Source: Lepas anatifera (taxonomy: Eukaryota > Arthropoda > Thecostraca > Lepadidae). Taken from it: a DNA stretch of 64,000 nt. The translations under genes were made by a program, and so were the position numbers. This document shows positions 49,812-61,395 of the stretch, one piece after another; within the stretch, counting starts at the first letter, position 1; the number at the start of each line of letters is the position of its first letter. The stretch is from NCBI GenBank assembly GCA_034440635.1, contig JAOTON010001669.1, forward strand, positions 1,741,501 to 1,805,500, written 5' to 3'. The notes beneath the pieces are model-generated. The model was not told the origin of the DNA, ran no database searches, and saw only the letters and a list, made by a program, of their open reading frames with translations.

Positions 49812-50440
49812 TGTCAATGAAAAAAGGAAAATCTCCTGGTTCTAATGGTTTCACTGCGGCCTTTTTCAAACATTTTTGGAATCATTTGGGAGTTTTTGTA
49901 TTGAAGGTTTTCAATCATGGCATGAAACGTAGTTCCATGATCGAGTCATTTCGTGAGGGAATCATCACCTTAATACCTAAGCCGGGCCAGAATCCTGAGT
50001 CATTTAAGGCATGGAGACCTATATCTTTACTAAACACTGACTTTAAGATTATTTCTGCAGCAATCACAGCTCGGCTGAAATCTGTAATGAGCACTCTTAT
50101 ATCCCCATCGCAATCCGCATACATAAAAGGTCGTTATATTGGTGAAAATAGTAGATTGGTTTATGACGCTATCGACTTTATCCATGAGAACAAAAGGAAT
50201 GGAATAATACTAGCTGCAGATTTTGAAGCCGCCTTCGAAACCGTGTCTTGGCCATTCATGATGCAAGCTCTCAAGGCGTACAACTTTGGAAACAATTTCA
50301 TTTCCGTGATTAAGAGTGTTTACATGAATAATAACAACTTTGCACGCATTATGCTTGATGGTTTTTTGGGAGAAAAGATCCACCTGAATCAAGGAATTCG
50401 CCAGGGGATCCAGCCAGCGGATACCTCTTCAACCTTGTAG
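49812..50440 (+). pseudogene. LINE ORF2 reverse transcriptase, N-terminal part
   Basis: The frame is open to a stop at 50438-50440. It encodes the first half of the reverse transcriptase domain: the KSPGSNGFTAAFF block, the LIPKPG block, WRPISLLN, SQSAYIKGRYIGEN, and motif A with its catalytic Asp in AADFEAAFETV (Asp codon at 50219). Motif B begins as GIRQG (about 50395-50409), then the frame is lost: the following FNLV-type residues lie in another register, consistent with one missing base in the G run near 50404-50407. The upstream ATG at 49787 is in flanking DNA and is fortuitous. The element cannot make full ORF2. Confidence 0.9.
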
Positions 50441-52161
50441 TCGAGCCGCTAGCTATACAGCTTAAAGCCTCTCAAAAATTCACAGGACTCAGGATAAATC
50501 ATAACATAGAATTCCGAGTTTCACAGTACGCTGACGACCTGATCGTGTTTCTAGAAGCCAACGAGAGCTCCTTAAAAGGTGTAGTAGAAGAAATAAACCA
50601 TTTTTCGCCTTTCTCAGGACTGCGCCTCAACATCGCAAAAACAAAATGTTTACCCATTGGCTGCATTAGTGATTCACTAGTATCTAATTCACTTGGGATC
50701 AAATTCGTCGACGAATTGAAAATACTCGGGATAGTATTCAATAAAACGAACACAAATATCTCCTCGAGAAACATAGAAAACAAAATGTTATCCATAAAAA
50801 GTGAAATAGCACAATGGAACCGAAGAAACTTATCGCTGATTGGAAGAGTCACTGTGATCAAATCATTATTGATGTCAAAGCTGGTTCACATTCTAACGGC
50901 GTTACCAAACCCATCAGATAAGGTGATTAAGGAGATAGAATCCGTTTTTCATTCCTTTTTATGGAAGAATAGGAACGATGCAGTAAAACGCACGAAATCA
51001 GTACAGCAGTATTGTCATGACGGCATCAACATGATAGACATCTTAGCGTTCATCAAAAGTATGAAGATAAGCTGGATGAAACGACTTCATTGGTCACAGA
51101 GTGATTGGTCATTATTAACAAAATCTTTTGTCCCCTCAACTGAACAAATCCTCACGTTCGGCACCAAAAAGATAAATAAAATAGCAAATGATACAACTAA
51201 CGTGTTTTGGAAAGAAGTACTACAGGCGTGGGCCCAATTCATCCAAATATATCAGCCCCTTGATGAACAGATTCTGACCGATACTATCTGGTTCTCAAAT
51301 TTCACTAGATTTCAAACGAGCATTGTTAACAAGTGGAACGATAAAGGGTTAAGATTCATAGGTGATTTGATAAATGTACATACCAGTCAATTATATACGC
51401 TAGGTGAACTCCGACACAAGTATAATGTTTCAATGACTTTTATGTGCTATCAAGCTCTAAAACATAGTCTACCCACCAACATTAGAAACAGTAGTAATCT
51501 TCCACATTTCAGACTGCCCACGATACCATATCAAATAACTTTAATGGGCACCAAGATTAACTTGAGTCGATTAGCATATCGCGAATTTGTTGTTGCCCTG
51601 CGGGACAAATACCAAGATGCCCAACAGGCGTGGCAAAACAAATGGCAAAGTGATGGTGTCACTCCATATGAGGGTAGTATCCACAGCCTCCGCATGGCAA
51701 CGAAAAATACTTATCTTCAGTCTTTTCACTACCGAATCATCACGCGAGCGATTGCCACGAACAGGTTTCTGTACACCATAAAACGAAATGATAATCCTTT
51801 ATGCACATTCTGCTCAAACTCAATAGAATCATTGGTGCATCTTTTCTGGACATGTCCTCTTGTTCAATGTTTCATTCAAAATTTACGGAGGAGCCTTAAT
51901 GACAATTTTGAAATAACGTACCAACTAGAAAAATCAAAGTGGTTCTTTCCATCACCTGAAGATTGTTCTAAATTGGAAATGTTGGTGATAACAACAGCTA
52001 AGTCGGTAATTTACAAAGCCCGTGTCAGAAGAAGTCGTCCCACGACTGACAATTTCTTCAACATTCTGCGACTTGAAGCGGAAAAAGAAAGAGTTTCGGC
52101 TATGCAGAAGAACAAAGAACTCCTTTTAGGGAGAAATGGGGAAATCTTATCAGGGTACTGA
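50412..52161 (+). pseudogene. LINE ORF2, C-terminal part after frameshift
   Basis: Continues the reverse transcriptase in a second frame. GYLFNLVVEPLA starts at about 50418, and motif C QYADDL, with the two catalytic Asp codons, lies at 50524-50541. The thumb and C-terminal region follow, with no stop until TGA at 52159-52161. Near the end is a zinc-knuckle-like C-x2-C...H...C (Cys codons 51802 and 51811, His 51838, Cys 51853) in CTFCSNSIESLVHLFWTC, like the zf-RVT domain of L1-type elements. The frame has one lesion at its beginning and is otherwise intact, so the insertion is fairly young. Confidence 0.9.
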
Positions 52162-52580
52162 ACTTATCTGTAGCATAAAACTCATCTACAGGTTAAGCAA
52201 CAACGTCTACATCCACACCTACACGCAAGTACACCCACAACCCACACGCACCTTCCATCCCCCTCACACGCAATAACACACCTCATCGCACGCAAATACA
52301 CGCACCCCCTCTACACAGACACAAACACACACGCACACACATACCTACACAATGTCATCGCCTCATTTTGTATCATCATATATCGTAAATGTTTGTGTTA
52401 CGCTGATCAAACTGCAATGCAGCTTTGTGTTTCACTTTCACCCTTGATCTGAAACGAATGATGTTTGTTTTGTATCACAAATGTATATAAGACACATGGA
52501 TTAGAGTGGAATATGAAAAATATCATTTGAAATGAAGAAATAAATGGACCCCTTAAGTGGGGAAAAGCGGAAAAAAAAAA

Positions 52581-52594
52581 AGAGATGACGACCC
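52581..52594. repeat. LINE target-site duplication, 3' copy
   Basis: AGAGATGACGACCC immediately after the poly(A) tail, identical to 49798-49811. Confidence 0.9.
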
Positions 52595-55500
52595 AGAGAG
52601 GCTACGTTAATTGTTGACAAACATTGCAAGTTGAAATTAGAGGTGACAATTTCGGTGATTTATTCCCGTATTTGTTAGGAGGAAAAATGCAGACTTATTC
52701 GTGTCACCTTACCGACCTTCGGCTGTCACCATTTAGAATGGCAAAATGCAGCTTTTTCGGCCCCTGGTAGAGAAACTGCTGTGAGTTGGAAACAGTTTCA
52801 GCGGAGGAAGGCAGAGAGGCCTACACTTCCTGAACACGCCATGGTGGAGAGGGAGAGAGAGGAGAGAGAGGGGGAAGGGGAGGGAGGGGCTTGCACCTCC
52901 TCCCTCTTTGTGCCTGATTGTTATCCATTCCCTCTCATTACGAGAGTGAAACGACAGGCTGGTCGGGGCAACTGACTTCCTGAACGTGGCAAGCAGAATG
53001 CAAGGCCCTGCACCTTTCACAAGGAGATCTACAGCCCGGAGCACCTATAAAATCTGCTCACAAGAGACGCAACGGGCTGCGAGGGTAAAATCAGAGTTTC
53101 TATGGCCGCCACGGGCGGAATCCCAAGGCTTTCAGCCTCGAGGAGAGCAAAGCTCCAGGCCAGATTGCATCACATCCGTCTCAGACTTATGCTGGGGAAA
53201 TGAGATTGCTTTCAGTTGGTTGAATTCTGACGGCTATCAACACATTCAGCTTTGGTAGTTTCTGAATCCAAATTTGGCATCCTCACTGACCCGGTCTGTG
53301 GCTTTTCCGTGCTTTCGCTGGACGGAGCTATTAAAGTGCGATGTCGTGACAATTTCCCGTCTCACCTCCAGAGCCAAAACGCTAATGAGAACTAAATGTC
53401 ATCTCCAGAAACGGAAAATGAGCCATCTAGCACCACTCGAGCACAGATCTTCTCAAAGAGGCAAAATAGTTTGAACTGGAGTACTACTTAGGAGAGCACC
53501 AGCCCTTCCAGCGTCACACGGTTCCCCATCCTGCCGAAACGTACAAACAAGCAGGCATGCAGTCACGAGAAAGCGAAGCACCACGGAGGAGGGAGGCTGG
53601 GAGGACGGCGTCGTGTGACTGGGGACGGGCGGAGAGGGGTGCCGAGTCGGGCCGCCGCCGAATTCCCGCGCCCGCCGGAACCGACGCCCGCCACCGCCAG
53701 CCAACATTCCCGGCTGGCCATATTTACCGCGCGCCGCCGGCACCGTGACGTCAGCGCCGCCGCTCATGACGCCTGGTCACGTGACCTGTGACGATCGTCA
53801 CCGTCGCACCCAACCGGCCCCCCAGGTTCGGCCGTAGTTCAGCACCCGTACGGCGACGATTACTCAGTTTATGGTACATCCACGTGCACAACAATTTTCA
53901 CCGAAGGTTATGTTGTGTTTTTAAAGCGAGTGCTTGGTGAGGTACTTGATGCAAGCGGCACGCCGTTGTGCAATGTGGCGCTGTCCCGGGCCCTGACGCA
54001 TGTGCGACATGATTCACTGAATAAAAACAGTTTTAGCTTCGAAATCCATCGGAAACACGCTCCTCGCGTTCGCTATTTCAGTTCCGAGTTGGAAAAACAG
54101 GCCCATTCACCTGCACACGAACGGGATGCAATTATTGGCCGCTGCTACTGCCCGGGCATGCACCGGAACGTTATACGGCGAGTTGGAGAGCCGCTCCTGG
54201 CTTCCGTTCCGCTGGTTTGGTTACCGAACCAAGCCTACGCCCACAGTGCAGGGTCGGCCGCTCCAGCTCTGCAAACAGGGCCGACGCGCCAAACACGCAG
54301 CGCCGCGTCCTGCGTCCTGAGGAGCAGGCGGCGGCAGCGAGCCAGACGCGCCTACATCCTGCCGCTCTGGGCATGACTGGTAGCGAAACGCTGCGGCTGA
54401 AACAGTCCCAGTCCATCGTACAATGTTTTGATTCGTGGCTCGAGCTGCGAACGCGTTGTCTCCCGGCTCGAAAAAAACTGAATGAAACACAGCCAATCCA
54501 ACCAAAACCCCCCTGCTCGCGACCAGCGTGGCCTGCCCGGTCTCGCGCCAGTGCCCGTATCGCCGGTTTAGCCCGGGCCCGGTCTGCTCGGCGGAGCCGG
54601 CGCTGAGCTCTCAGGTTCACGGCCAGTTCCCACCGCCGACCTCGCTCGCAGACTTCCGGCGCGGCCTGACCTTGCTCGACCGCTTCCGCTTCCCGGGACT
54701 ACGCAACGCCCGCTGAGTGCCGGCCGCGGCGGAAGTGTCAGGTCGCCAGGTCACACGCCCGCGGGCACGCACTGGGACCATTCTTAGACACAGCCGCCGT
54801 TACGCTGAACAGCGCGTGCTTCGCTGGGAGCGACTGGTGCAGAACAGCGCCTCAGTTCTCAAGACAGGCCATTCTGATTCACCACCCAGCCGCTATTAGG
54901 AAATACACCGCGTTCATGGAACACCTGTGTATTTGAGAACACATAACCATAGGTCATTCTATATCATACGTCACACCGTTCGGCGGGGTGCGTCCCCGAT
55001 GGAGACCACAGCAGTTGGAAGGTCGCAGGACACGGGTCTCTCTCAGCAGCCGTAACGGCTAGATACGGTAAAATGTCGAAATAAAATCCTCTCCTGTCAG
55101 ACTAGTGCACACCGGGTGCAAGGTTCCGAGGTCAAATCAAAATGTAGTAGTTATCTCTCCAAGGGTCACCCACGTTAACATTAAAAAGAAACAAGGAAGA
55201 ACACCTACGAGTGATGCCTACTGTTAGTAACAGGGGGTCTGTGGTCGCGCGCGCGCCGAAGGCGTCGTCAGCTGATAAAACCGATCCTGCATCTCCGAAA
55301 TGGGCGCCTCCTGGTCTGGCCGGCTGGTTCGGACCCAGGGGCAGCGCGCGGTCCTTAGAACGGAGAGCGACACCACTCCTGGACACAGAGGGCACACACC
55401 CAACCGCTCTACCGGACCGCCGAACGTATTACAAATTACAAAATCAGGACGACTTGATAAATAATGATACATCTATAATGTAACTAAACTGATGCTCGAT

Positions 55501-56297
55501 ACAAATAAATAAGTGTGACATAAATATAAGCATTACGATATATGGATGAATGACATTGGAGCAGTCCCCGCTTGCCGAAGACAGGGCGAATGAACATGTT
55601 AATACCCCCCAGTGAGGCTGGCCGGGCGCGCGCTCGCGTTAGCAGCCGCTGGATAACGGGGCCCCGCACCGGCTGCCGACGACCAAACTAGTAGGCACTA
55701 CCGAAGCTACCCAATTTTTTACTTTGTTAAAAATAAACCAAACAACTACTCTCTATGAGGATACATACACACTCGTCAGGCCGACTTGTCGTCAGCTCAC
55801 AGCTATTTAAAGTGCAATCGAGTCTCCTGCTAGCAGATAAACCGCAAACGTTTCTCTCAAATCGCACGGCGCATGCGCACTCGCCACGCATCCGCGGCGG
55901 CATCGCAGGCGTTAATCAATCGGCATCTTGGTCCCGTGAGTAAGGCACACTGATCGGAGGGCGCCGGAGGCCCCGGCGAGCCGGCCCGACAGCCTCTGAC
56001 ATCAACACCGTCGACACTCGGGAAAACGAGGACAGCCGCGGTCCACAGGCGGTGGGCACGCACACACGGAGAAGGGCGGGTCAGGCGGGCCCCGTGCGGC
56101 GTCTCCCGGCCGTCCTGTGGCGCGCGGCGCGACGCTTCCGCGCGTCGGCAGCGACGACGCCAGCGGCACCGGCCGACGTCGCATCACTATCACCCGGCCA
56201 CACTTCCGCGGGGACGTCCCCGGACACATCTTCTCGGCAACGACGCAGCCGTCACCTCGAACCGTCGGCATCGCAGTCAGCCGTCGATGGTTGGCTA
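52595..56297. other. Downstream flank of the TIS11-type gene; CpG-rich in part
   Basis: A purine-rich GA tract lies at 52845-52892. CpG-rich DNA at 53570-53830 and 54160-54780 has several open frames but no recognised exon. The 3' UTR of the minus-strand gene must lie within the right-hand part (below 56298). By eye I find no canonical AATAAA on the minus strand in the first kilobase, so the transcript end is not placed. Confidence 0.4.
53630..53830. promoter_or_regulatory. CpG-rich candidate promoter or enhancer
   Basis: Dense CpG with a CRE palindrome TGACGTCA (53746-53753) and the 12-bp palindrome GGTCACGTGACC (53775-53786), whose GTCACGTGAC core is the CLEAR-type E-box of TFEB/MITF factors. 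No transcript recognised beside it. It could belong to the TIS11-type gene downstream region or to an unseen gene. Confidence 0.35.
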
Positions 56298-57251
56298 TCA
56301 CAGCGCGAGGGGGTCTGCCTTGTGCATGCGGGAGAAGACCGGGAGGCGGAGGTGGCGCGGCTGATCCAGCGGCGAGTAGCTGGGCGGACTTCCGCTGGCG
56401 CTGCCGCCGGAGGAGAGGCTCATCGTCTCCAGGTCGCCAGCCAGGCTGTCGGCGGGACTGGGACTGGACGGCAGGGCCAGCAGCAGGTCCAGGTCCAGCT
56501 GCGGCGCCGCACTGCGGGCCGCCGGAAACTGGAACACGTGGTACGACTGCGGCACCGGCGACGGCGTCAGCACCGGCTTGTAGGCCTCGTCGTGGTGGCC
56601 GGAGAACATCATACCGGACGGAGAGCTGGAGCCGGACAAAGAGGCCGGAGACGGCGGCTCGCCGGCGGAACCCAGCGGCTGACGACGCCTCCGCTGCTCC
56701 TCCGTGTTGTGCACAAAGTGGCAGCGCGCGCCGTACGGGCAGTAGCCGGTCGTGTGGAACGTGCGGCACAGGTCCGTCTTGTACTTGGGGTGGCGCGACA
56801 TGTTGCGCAGCTCGTGCGCGCCGTGCGCGAACTGGCACTTCTCGCCGTACTTGCACTGGCCGGACTCCTCGAACGGCCGGCACAGCTCAGTCTTGTAGCG
56901 GCTCGAGTTGGGCTGGGTCTGCGGCTGCTGCGGCGACATGCGACGCTCCGTCACCGGCTCGCTGTGGCTGCGGTCCAAGCGTCGGTGCAGCACGGCGCCG
57001 TTGACGCCCAGCGTGCAGGTGGGCGGCAGCGGAGGCAGCGGCGGCGACGCAGAGCCCTCCAGGCTGATGTCGGCGCTGCTGGACGAGGAGCGCAGAGCGC
57101 CCAGCGCCGCGAAGGTGGCTGGTGGTGGCGGGTTACTGTTGCGGCGTGACAGGCCCTGGTGGAGGTAGGGGTACGCGGAGCTCGGCGGCTGCGGCTTGGA
57201 CGTGGCGTCCAGCCCTGAGCCGCCGAAGAAGTTGGGCGAAGGGGTCATCAC
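56298..57251 (-). CDS. TIS11/ZFP36-type CCCH zinc-finger protein, exon 2
   Basis: Exon 2 encodes residues 26-342 and the stop. The family binds UAUUUAU-type AU-rich elements in mRNA 3' UTRs in the cytoplasm and recruits the CCR4-NOT deadenylase. Visible here: an MK2-like LSRRNS site (Ser64) next to PPPP; a 14-3-3 mode-1 type RSHSEP site (Ser122), parallel to DRSFSE of ZFP36L1; [10 protein letters not shown] leading to finger 1 (Cys149, Cys158, Cys164, His168); an 18-residue linker with KYKTDLC; finger 2 (Cys187, Cys196, Cys202, His206). Both fingers are CX8CX5CX3H with all ligands present. The extreme C-terminus has LRLPVFSRM (326-334), matching the CNOT1-binding motif of vertebrate members. 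The acceptor TTGTTGCAG ends at 57252 and the exon starts in phase 0. The exon is GC-rich, so its antisense frames are open by chance. Single-copy status is unknown. Confidence 0.96.
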   Translation of the reverse strand: MMTPSPNFFGGSGLDATSKPQPPSSAYPYLHQGLSRRNSNPPPPATFAALGALRSSSSSADISLEGSASPPLPPLPPTCTLGVNGAVLHRRLDRSHSEPVTERRMSPQQPQTQPNSSRYKTELCRPFEESGQCKYGEKCQFAHGAHELRNMSRHPKYKTDLCRTFHTTGYCPYGARCHFVHNTEEQRRRRQPLGSAGEPPSPASLSGSSSPSGMMFSGHHDEAYKPVLTPSPVPQSYHVFQFPAARSAAPQLDLDLLLALPSSPSPADSLAGDLETMSLSSGGSASGSPPSYSPLDQPRHLRLPVFSRMHKADPLAL

Positions 57252-60200
57252 CTGCAACAAGAGCGGACGCGCCGTCAGGTTCCGCTCCTCTGAACTGATG
57301 TTAATCAGACACGTCTTAAAGGTGATTTAATAAGTTACATAGATAAAAGCTCAACTGATATATTAATTGACGATATTCTAGGCACAGTCTACACCTTTAC
57401 TGAGCTTTTCAACAATGAAATACACACCTAGAAATTCAGTCATTGAATGAGGAGGTGCCAGGGGAAGCAGCATGCTTTTACAGCTGATCGATATGTACCA
57501 ACATCTGATCCCGAGCTGGTGGGAAAACGGCAGGGAATCGCTGCTACTGGCGTACGCCGCTCACGGCCGTTCGTGACGTCACACCGTGACGCGTCACGTC
57601 ACACGCCGCCGACAGAATAGCCGTCACGCGTCACGAGACGGACGTTTTTACGATGTGATGACTGCCCGGTCGCTCCCAGGCGGCCAACAAGCCAGCAGAG
57701 CCGGCGTCACGGCTTTGTTACGCGATACAACAGCGTGTACCACACGCGCATACCGCACAAAGACAGGATCGAGACGGGTGTACCGATAATGGCAGCTGCG
57801 ACACAGAGCAAGGCGAGATCCACGGATAAAGCTAGATAACAAAATATGACTGGACGAGGTGGCCGGTCACTGTTATTCGTAACGTAGCCAGATTGTGCAA
57901 CTTCAATCGACAATATCTGACAAAGTTAGTGGCTGCAACAGATGCACTTGGTGCAGTGGATTCTTCCGAGCCATCCGACGGAGATGGGCCGGCTGCCGAT
58001 CCATTCCGCGCCATCTCGTACAGTGCGGAGCGACACTTTCAATATGGCGTGTGTCGTAACACCAGCGCTGCCGGCTGGCCCAGCCAGTCATCGCAGCGCG
58101 CCTGCAACACGGCGCAAGCCGTTGTGCAACTTGCACAGCAGCTGAAGACGAACCAGGATGCACGGACCGGCGCCCACTGCACGTGCACTTCAGACGTGGC
58201 AAACGCACAAATCAACGCACTGCCGGCGGGGGCAGCCCCACTGGGCCGTGTAAGTGTACTGCCCTGCCCCCAGGCTAGGCAGTGATGCCGGCTCGCTCGC
58301 CAGGTTACACGGAAAATACAGCAATCAAAAGGTTCGGGGCGGACCCGGAGGAAGGGACCGAGCGCAGGGGAAGGGGGCGCCGCAGGGCGAGACCAGTGCC
58401 CGCCTACAGCCGGCTCGGCTGGCCTTGAATTTAAATGAGCAGCCGATTTTCTCGCGGCACCCAATCCCATCGCGAAACGAGCACGGCTGCCGTGAGCGTG
58501 CCGACAAAAACCGGCACCTCTCAGTGGGAAGGAGAACGCAACAGCACCGAAACGGGCGTCGAACCGCGACCCAGCGACCCGAAGAACCTCCCAGTCATCG
58601 GTACGGGTTCTGGTTGCGTGTCGCGAGAGTTCGTTTCTCCTGTCGCGGCGACGTGCGGCGCGCGCGCCGAGCAGCGAGGAAAACGAAAACGGGGCGAAGT
58701 CGGAGGCAGCGGCGTCGCCGCACGTCGCCGCCAGCCGCCGTTTTCACTTTTCAATGGTGCGCTCGGCGGCGGCGCGACGCCGTGGCGACACTTTGGAGAT
58801 TAGCACATGAATACGAGGCGCGGGCGGGTGACGCCAGATCCCGTGCGGTGACACCCGACTCTAGCCGCCCAATTTCGTGTACTTTACGCGTACAACTGCC
58901 ACAACTGACGAGCTTTGTATACGGTGGGATAGCACACGCACAGTGCTTACGCAATTTTCCCGCATGAGGCGCACTTTCTCCTCCGTGCTCCCAAGACTTT
59001 AAGAATGATTTTACTGTTGAGTCGTCAGCCCACAGATGCCACTATTGGTTGAAGCATCCTTGCGTCAACCTTGCAATTTTCAAGGGAAAACATTAACACT
59101 CAACCAAGGTGTCTTCTATTGAATTGTAATAAATCATTTCGGCGCTACATGTTCATCATTAACTTATCTTCAGATTACGAGAATAAATACCACATATGGA
59201 AGCACAAAGCAGCTCTGAGACTTCGGACCCGTCTCACAAACGAACTGCGGGGGTATTTCAGACAAACAATTGTTTTGCTCGATGAACAAGAAACTGAGCG
59301 GAGCAGTAGTGGTGGATCAAATCAATAGTTACAATAATTTCCTTTTGTAATGTTTACAATAATTTCTTCTATTGTAATGTTTTCTCAATTTACCCAAGCT
59401 CCCCTGAGAGTCGGATTACTTATTTACTGTCTTGCACTGCTCCATACTATACTTACTGCTTACTGCACGGTAACTATACTGTCCATTACACCCCATCCAC
59501 AGCGGACCAAAGGTCCAGATTTCCCTTCTTATAAGATCTCGAAAAGGCTCCTAACATTCCACTAAGCTGCCCCCAACCCTCCACGTTTCCATCCTGCGCT
59601 ATCCCCAGTGGCGATACAGCTCGCCACAGCAAAATATAACAAACGTATTCTGACAAGTATTTCAGTACAACGCTGCACAATAAATTTGTACTATCAGTGC
59701 TCATTCAAAACTTTCACAAACAGGGCAGGAGACTATAACGAGTCTCCATATCTCTTCCTTCTTTAAAGAAAACAGTCAAGCTAAATAATACACTAATATG
59801 GAACAAAAATTGAAGGATTATATAGAAACATTACTAAGTGTCTCACTTTAAAGACTAGGCGAACAGGCTTGACCTGTCCTCAGAATAAAAAACAATTTAG
59901 AACTTAACCTGAACCAGGAATCTTAAATAAAAACAACCATTTCCCAAATTGCAAAGGTTTCACGCCCGCCGGCCGGTGCAGTAAGAACTGGCAGACCGCC
60001 ATACATCAACCCACTCCTATCTATCTTCGGCTGGAGTGCTCCATACCCGACCAATCAAATGGCAACATAAGACACTACTTAGTGACTACCTCCACGACTC
60101 CATCCCACGTTAAACACAAAAAAATGTTTTGAACAGCGACTAATGGCCGAAGGGCCAATTAAGCCCCGCGGGATCTAAAACAAATTTGGCAGCATTTAAG

Positions 60201-61106
60201 GCGGCAGGCTACCACGTACGCATTTTTCTAGTTTCTGCTGGCAGAAGTCTCGATCACTTATACCCGGTATGAATGGGCCTTGAATAAAATACAAACCCTT
60301 GCAACGCCGGAGCAGCAGCAACCACGATATCCACAGGGAAAGGAGGTATCTAGATACCTTTTAACCGTGAGTTTGTCTTCCTTTTCACCGCCATTTAAAT
60401 TTTCAGGACAAGAAACTGAGCATCCCCCGTTTAAATATCACGCTGTACGGATACCCGGACGCGTAGGGAACCTATTCCCCACTGTTATAGGTAAGCTTTA
60501 CAAATGCAAGATCCCTAATTAATTACGGATACATCATTATTCGCCGAAAGTTTATCCAAAGCAGTCGAAAAGGATCTATAAACTCTCGCATAAATCAACT
60601 AAGCCCACCAGTGACGAGAGCTTCATTGGACAAAGTCGCTAACAACCGCCAGCCAAAAATTGCATACCACAACTATTGATTGATACTCCACCAAAACCAC
60701 TATCCTGATTAAAGACCGTGATTTCTTAAAGCCAGTACCTGTTTTCCTGGACAGCAACTAATAGGCCCGCAGCAGCGGCAGTTTCGGACCACTCGGGTAG
60801 CTTCTTTGGTATTGATATCACAGTAGCGGCCCCGACCCACCGGCCAGTGCAGCACGTGGCCGGTGCCAAACTCAACAGGGCAGCGCTCGATGCGACCTCG
60901 GCCACCTCCAGCGCCTAACTACACCACGCCGGCAGGACGCGCTGCTGAAAGCGGAGGCCGAGTCACTGCCTCCAATCTGGGTCATAGAATGGCTACGGCG
61001 TGTGGACGAAACCTGGGATGCCCGGACCGGTTACTGCCACTTTCCAATCGGTCGCCGCCCCGGCTAGGAGGGTGCCTTCAGGACACAGCATCCGAGGCGA
61101 ACTTAC
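57252..61106 (-). other. Intron 1 of the TIS11-type gene (3.86 kb)
   Basis: Bounded by GTAAGT (donor, 61106-61101) and TTGCAG (acceptor, 57257-57252), both phase 0. A single intron after a very short first coding exon is the usual ZFP36-family layout. The part near exon 2 (57540-58900) is CpG-rich and holds CRE-like sites; the middle (59050-60700) is AT-rich. I see no other exon or RNA gene inside. Confidence 0.85.
57574..57610. promoter_or_regulatory. Cluster of CRE-like sites in intron 1
   Basis: TGACGTCA at 57574-57581, the palindrome GTGACGCGTCAC at 57586-57597, and an overlapping GTCACGTCAC. CREB/ATF-type binding is inference. Confidence 0.4.
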
Positions 61107-61181
61107 CCCCATGAGATCCATGTAGTTGCGGTAATCCTTCGTGTAGTCGGGCTGATACATTCCCAGGATCTCTGAGTACAT
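61107..61181 (-). CDS. TIS11/ZFP36-type protein, exon 1
   Basis: Codes for residues 1-25 (MYSEILGMYQPDYTKDYR.. to Gly25). It begins at the first in-frame ATG (61181-61179), in the context GGCCATGT with a purine at -3. Upstream in the same frame only a GTG is seen, so this start is preferred. It ends in ATG-GGG followed directly by the consensus donor GTAAGT, in phase 0, which joins exactly to the phase-0 acceptor of exon 2. ZFP36 relatives also have a short first exon encoding about 20 residues. The N-terminus is tyrosine-rich and I do not recognise a domain in it. The joined product would be 342 residues, close to the family range. Confidence 0.85.
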
Positions 61182-61395
61182 GGCCAGTCGATTGATTGAA
61201 GCTAGAAGCCTCACACGAAATCGCTCTACCACGTTCCTCGCCCTCACTAACTCGCACGAACCCGCCCCGTCCCCGTCGCACACTGACGCTAAAAATTCGA
61301 GCCTGCCTGAAGATATTGTGGTGTCCTATGCGTTGGCGGGCGGGGCGTCGGGGCCGCCAGCCAATCGGATGGCGCAATAGCGATGACGTAGAAGG
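61182..61395 (-). promoter_or_regulatory. Proximal promoter and 5' UTR of the TIS11-type gene
   Basis: Reading upstream from the ATG there are GC boxes (CCCGCCCC at 61261-61268 on plus; GGGCGGGGC at 61338-61346 on plus), an inverted CCAAT box (plus CCAATCGG at 61361-61368) and a CRE-like TGACGTAG (61384-61391). No clear TATA box is visible. CRE, CCAAT and GC boxes fit an inducible, immediate-early type promoter, as known for vertebrate relatives. The transcription start is not placed. Confidence 0.6.

Larger units (their letters stand above)
49812..52580 (+). mobile_element. 5'-truncated L1/Tx1-like LINE (2.77 kb)
   Basis: This non-LTR retrotransposon keeps the end of ORF2 (reverse transcriptase and C-terminal part), a 3' UTR of about 400 bp rich in CA words (52200-52345), and a short poly(A) tail (52570-52580). 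The endonuclease and ORF1 are missing, as expected from incomplete reverse transcription. The 14-15-bp direct repeats at both edges are the target duplication made by target-primed reverse transcription. Exact edges and a clean tail mark it as one insertion event. The zf-RVT-like C-terminus and the SPSQSAYIKGR motif fit the L1/Tx1 group better than CR1 or RTE; the clade call is inference. Confidence 0.92.

Noticed and set aside
55330..55430. A tRNA-like segment (GGTAGAGCGGTTGGG on minus, GGTTCGGACCC on plus)
   Set aside because: The two motifs lie on opposite strands, so no A-B pair exists.
56052..57149. Long plus-strand frames (365 and 295 codons) opposite exon 2
   Set aside because: Antisense shadows of a GC-rich exon; composition is arginine-rich low complexity with no family match.
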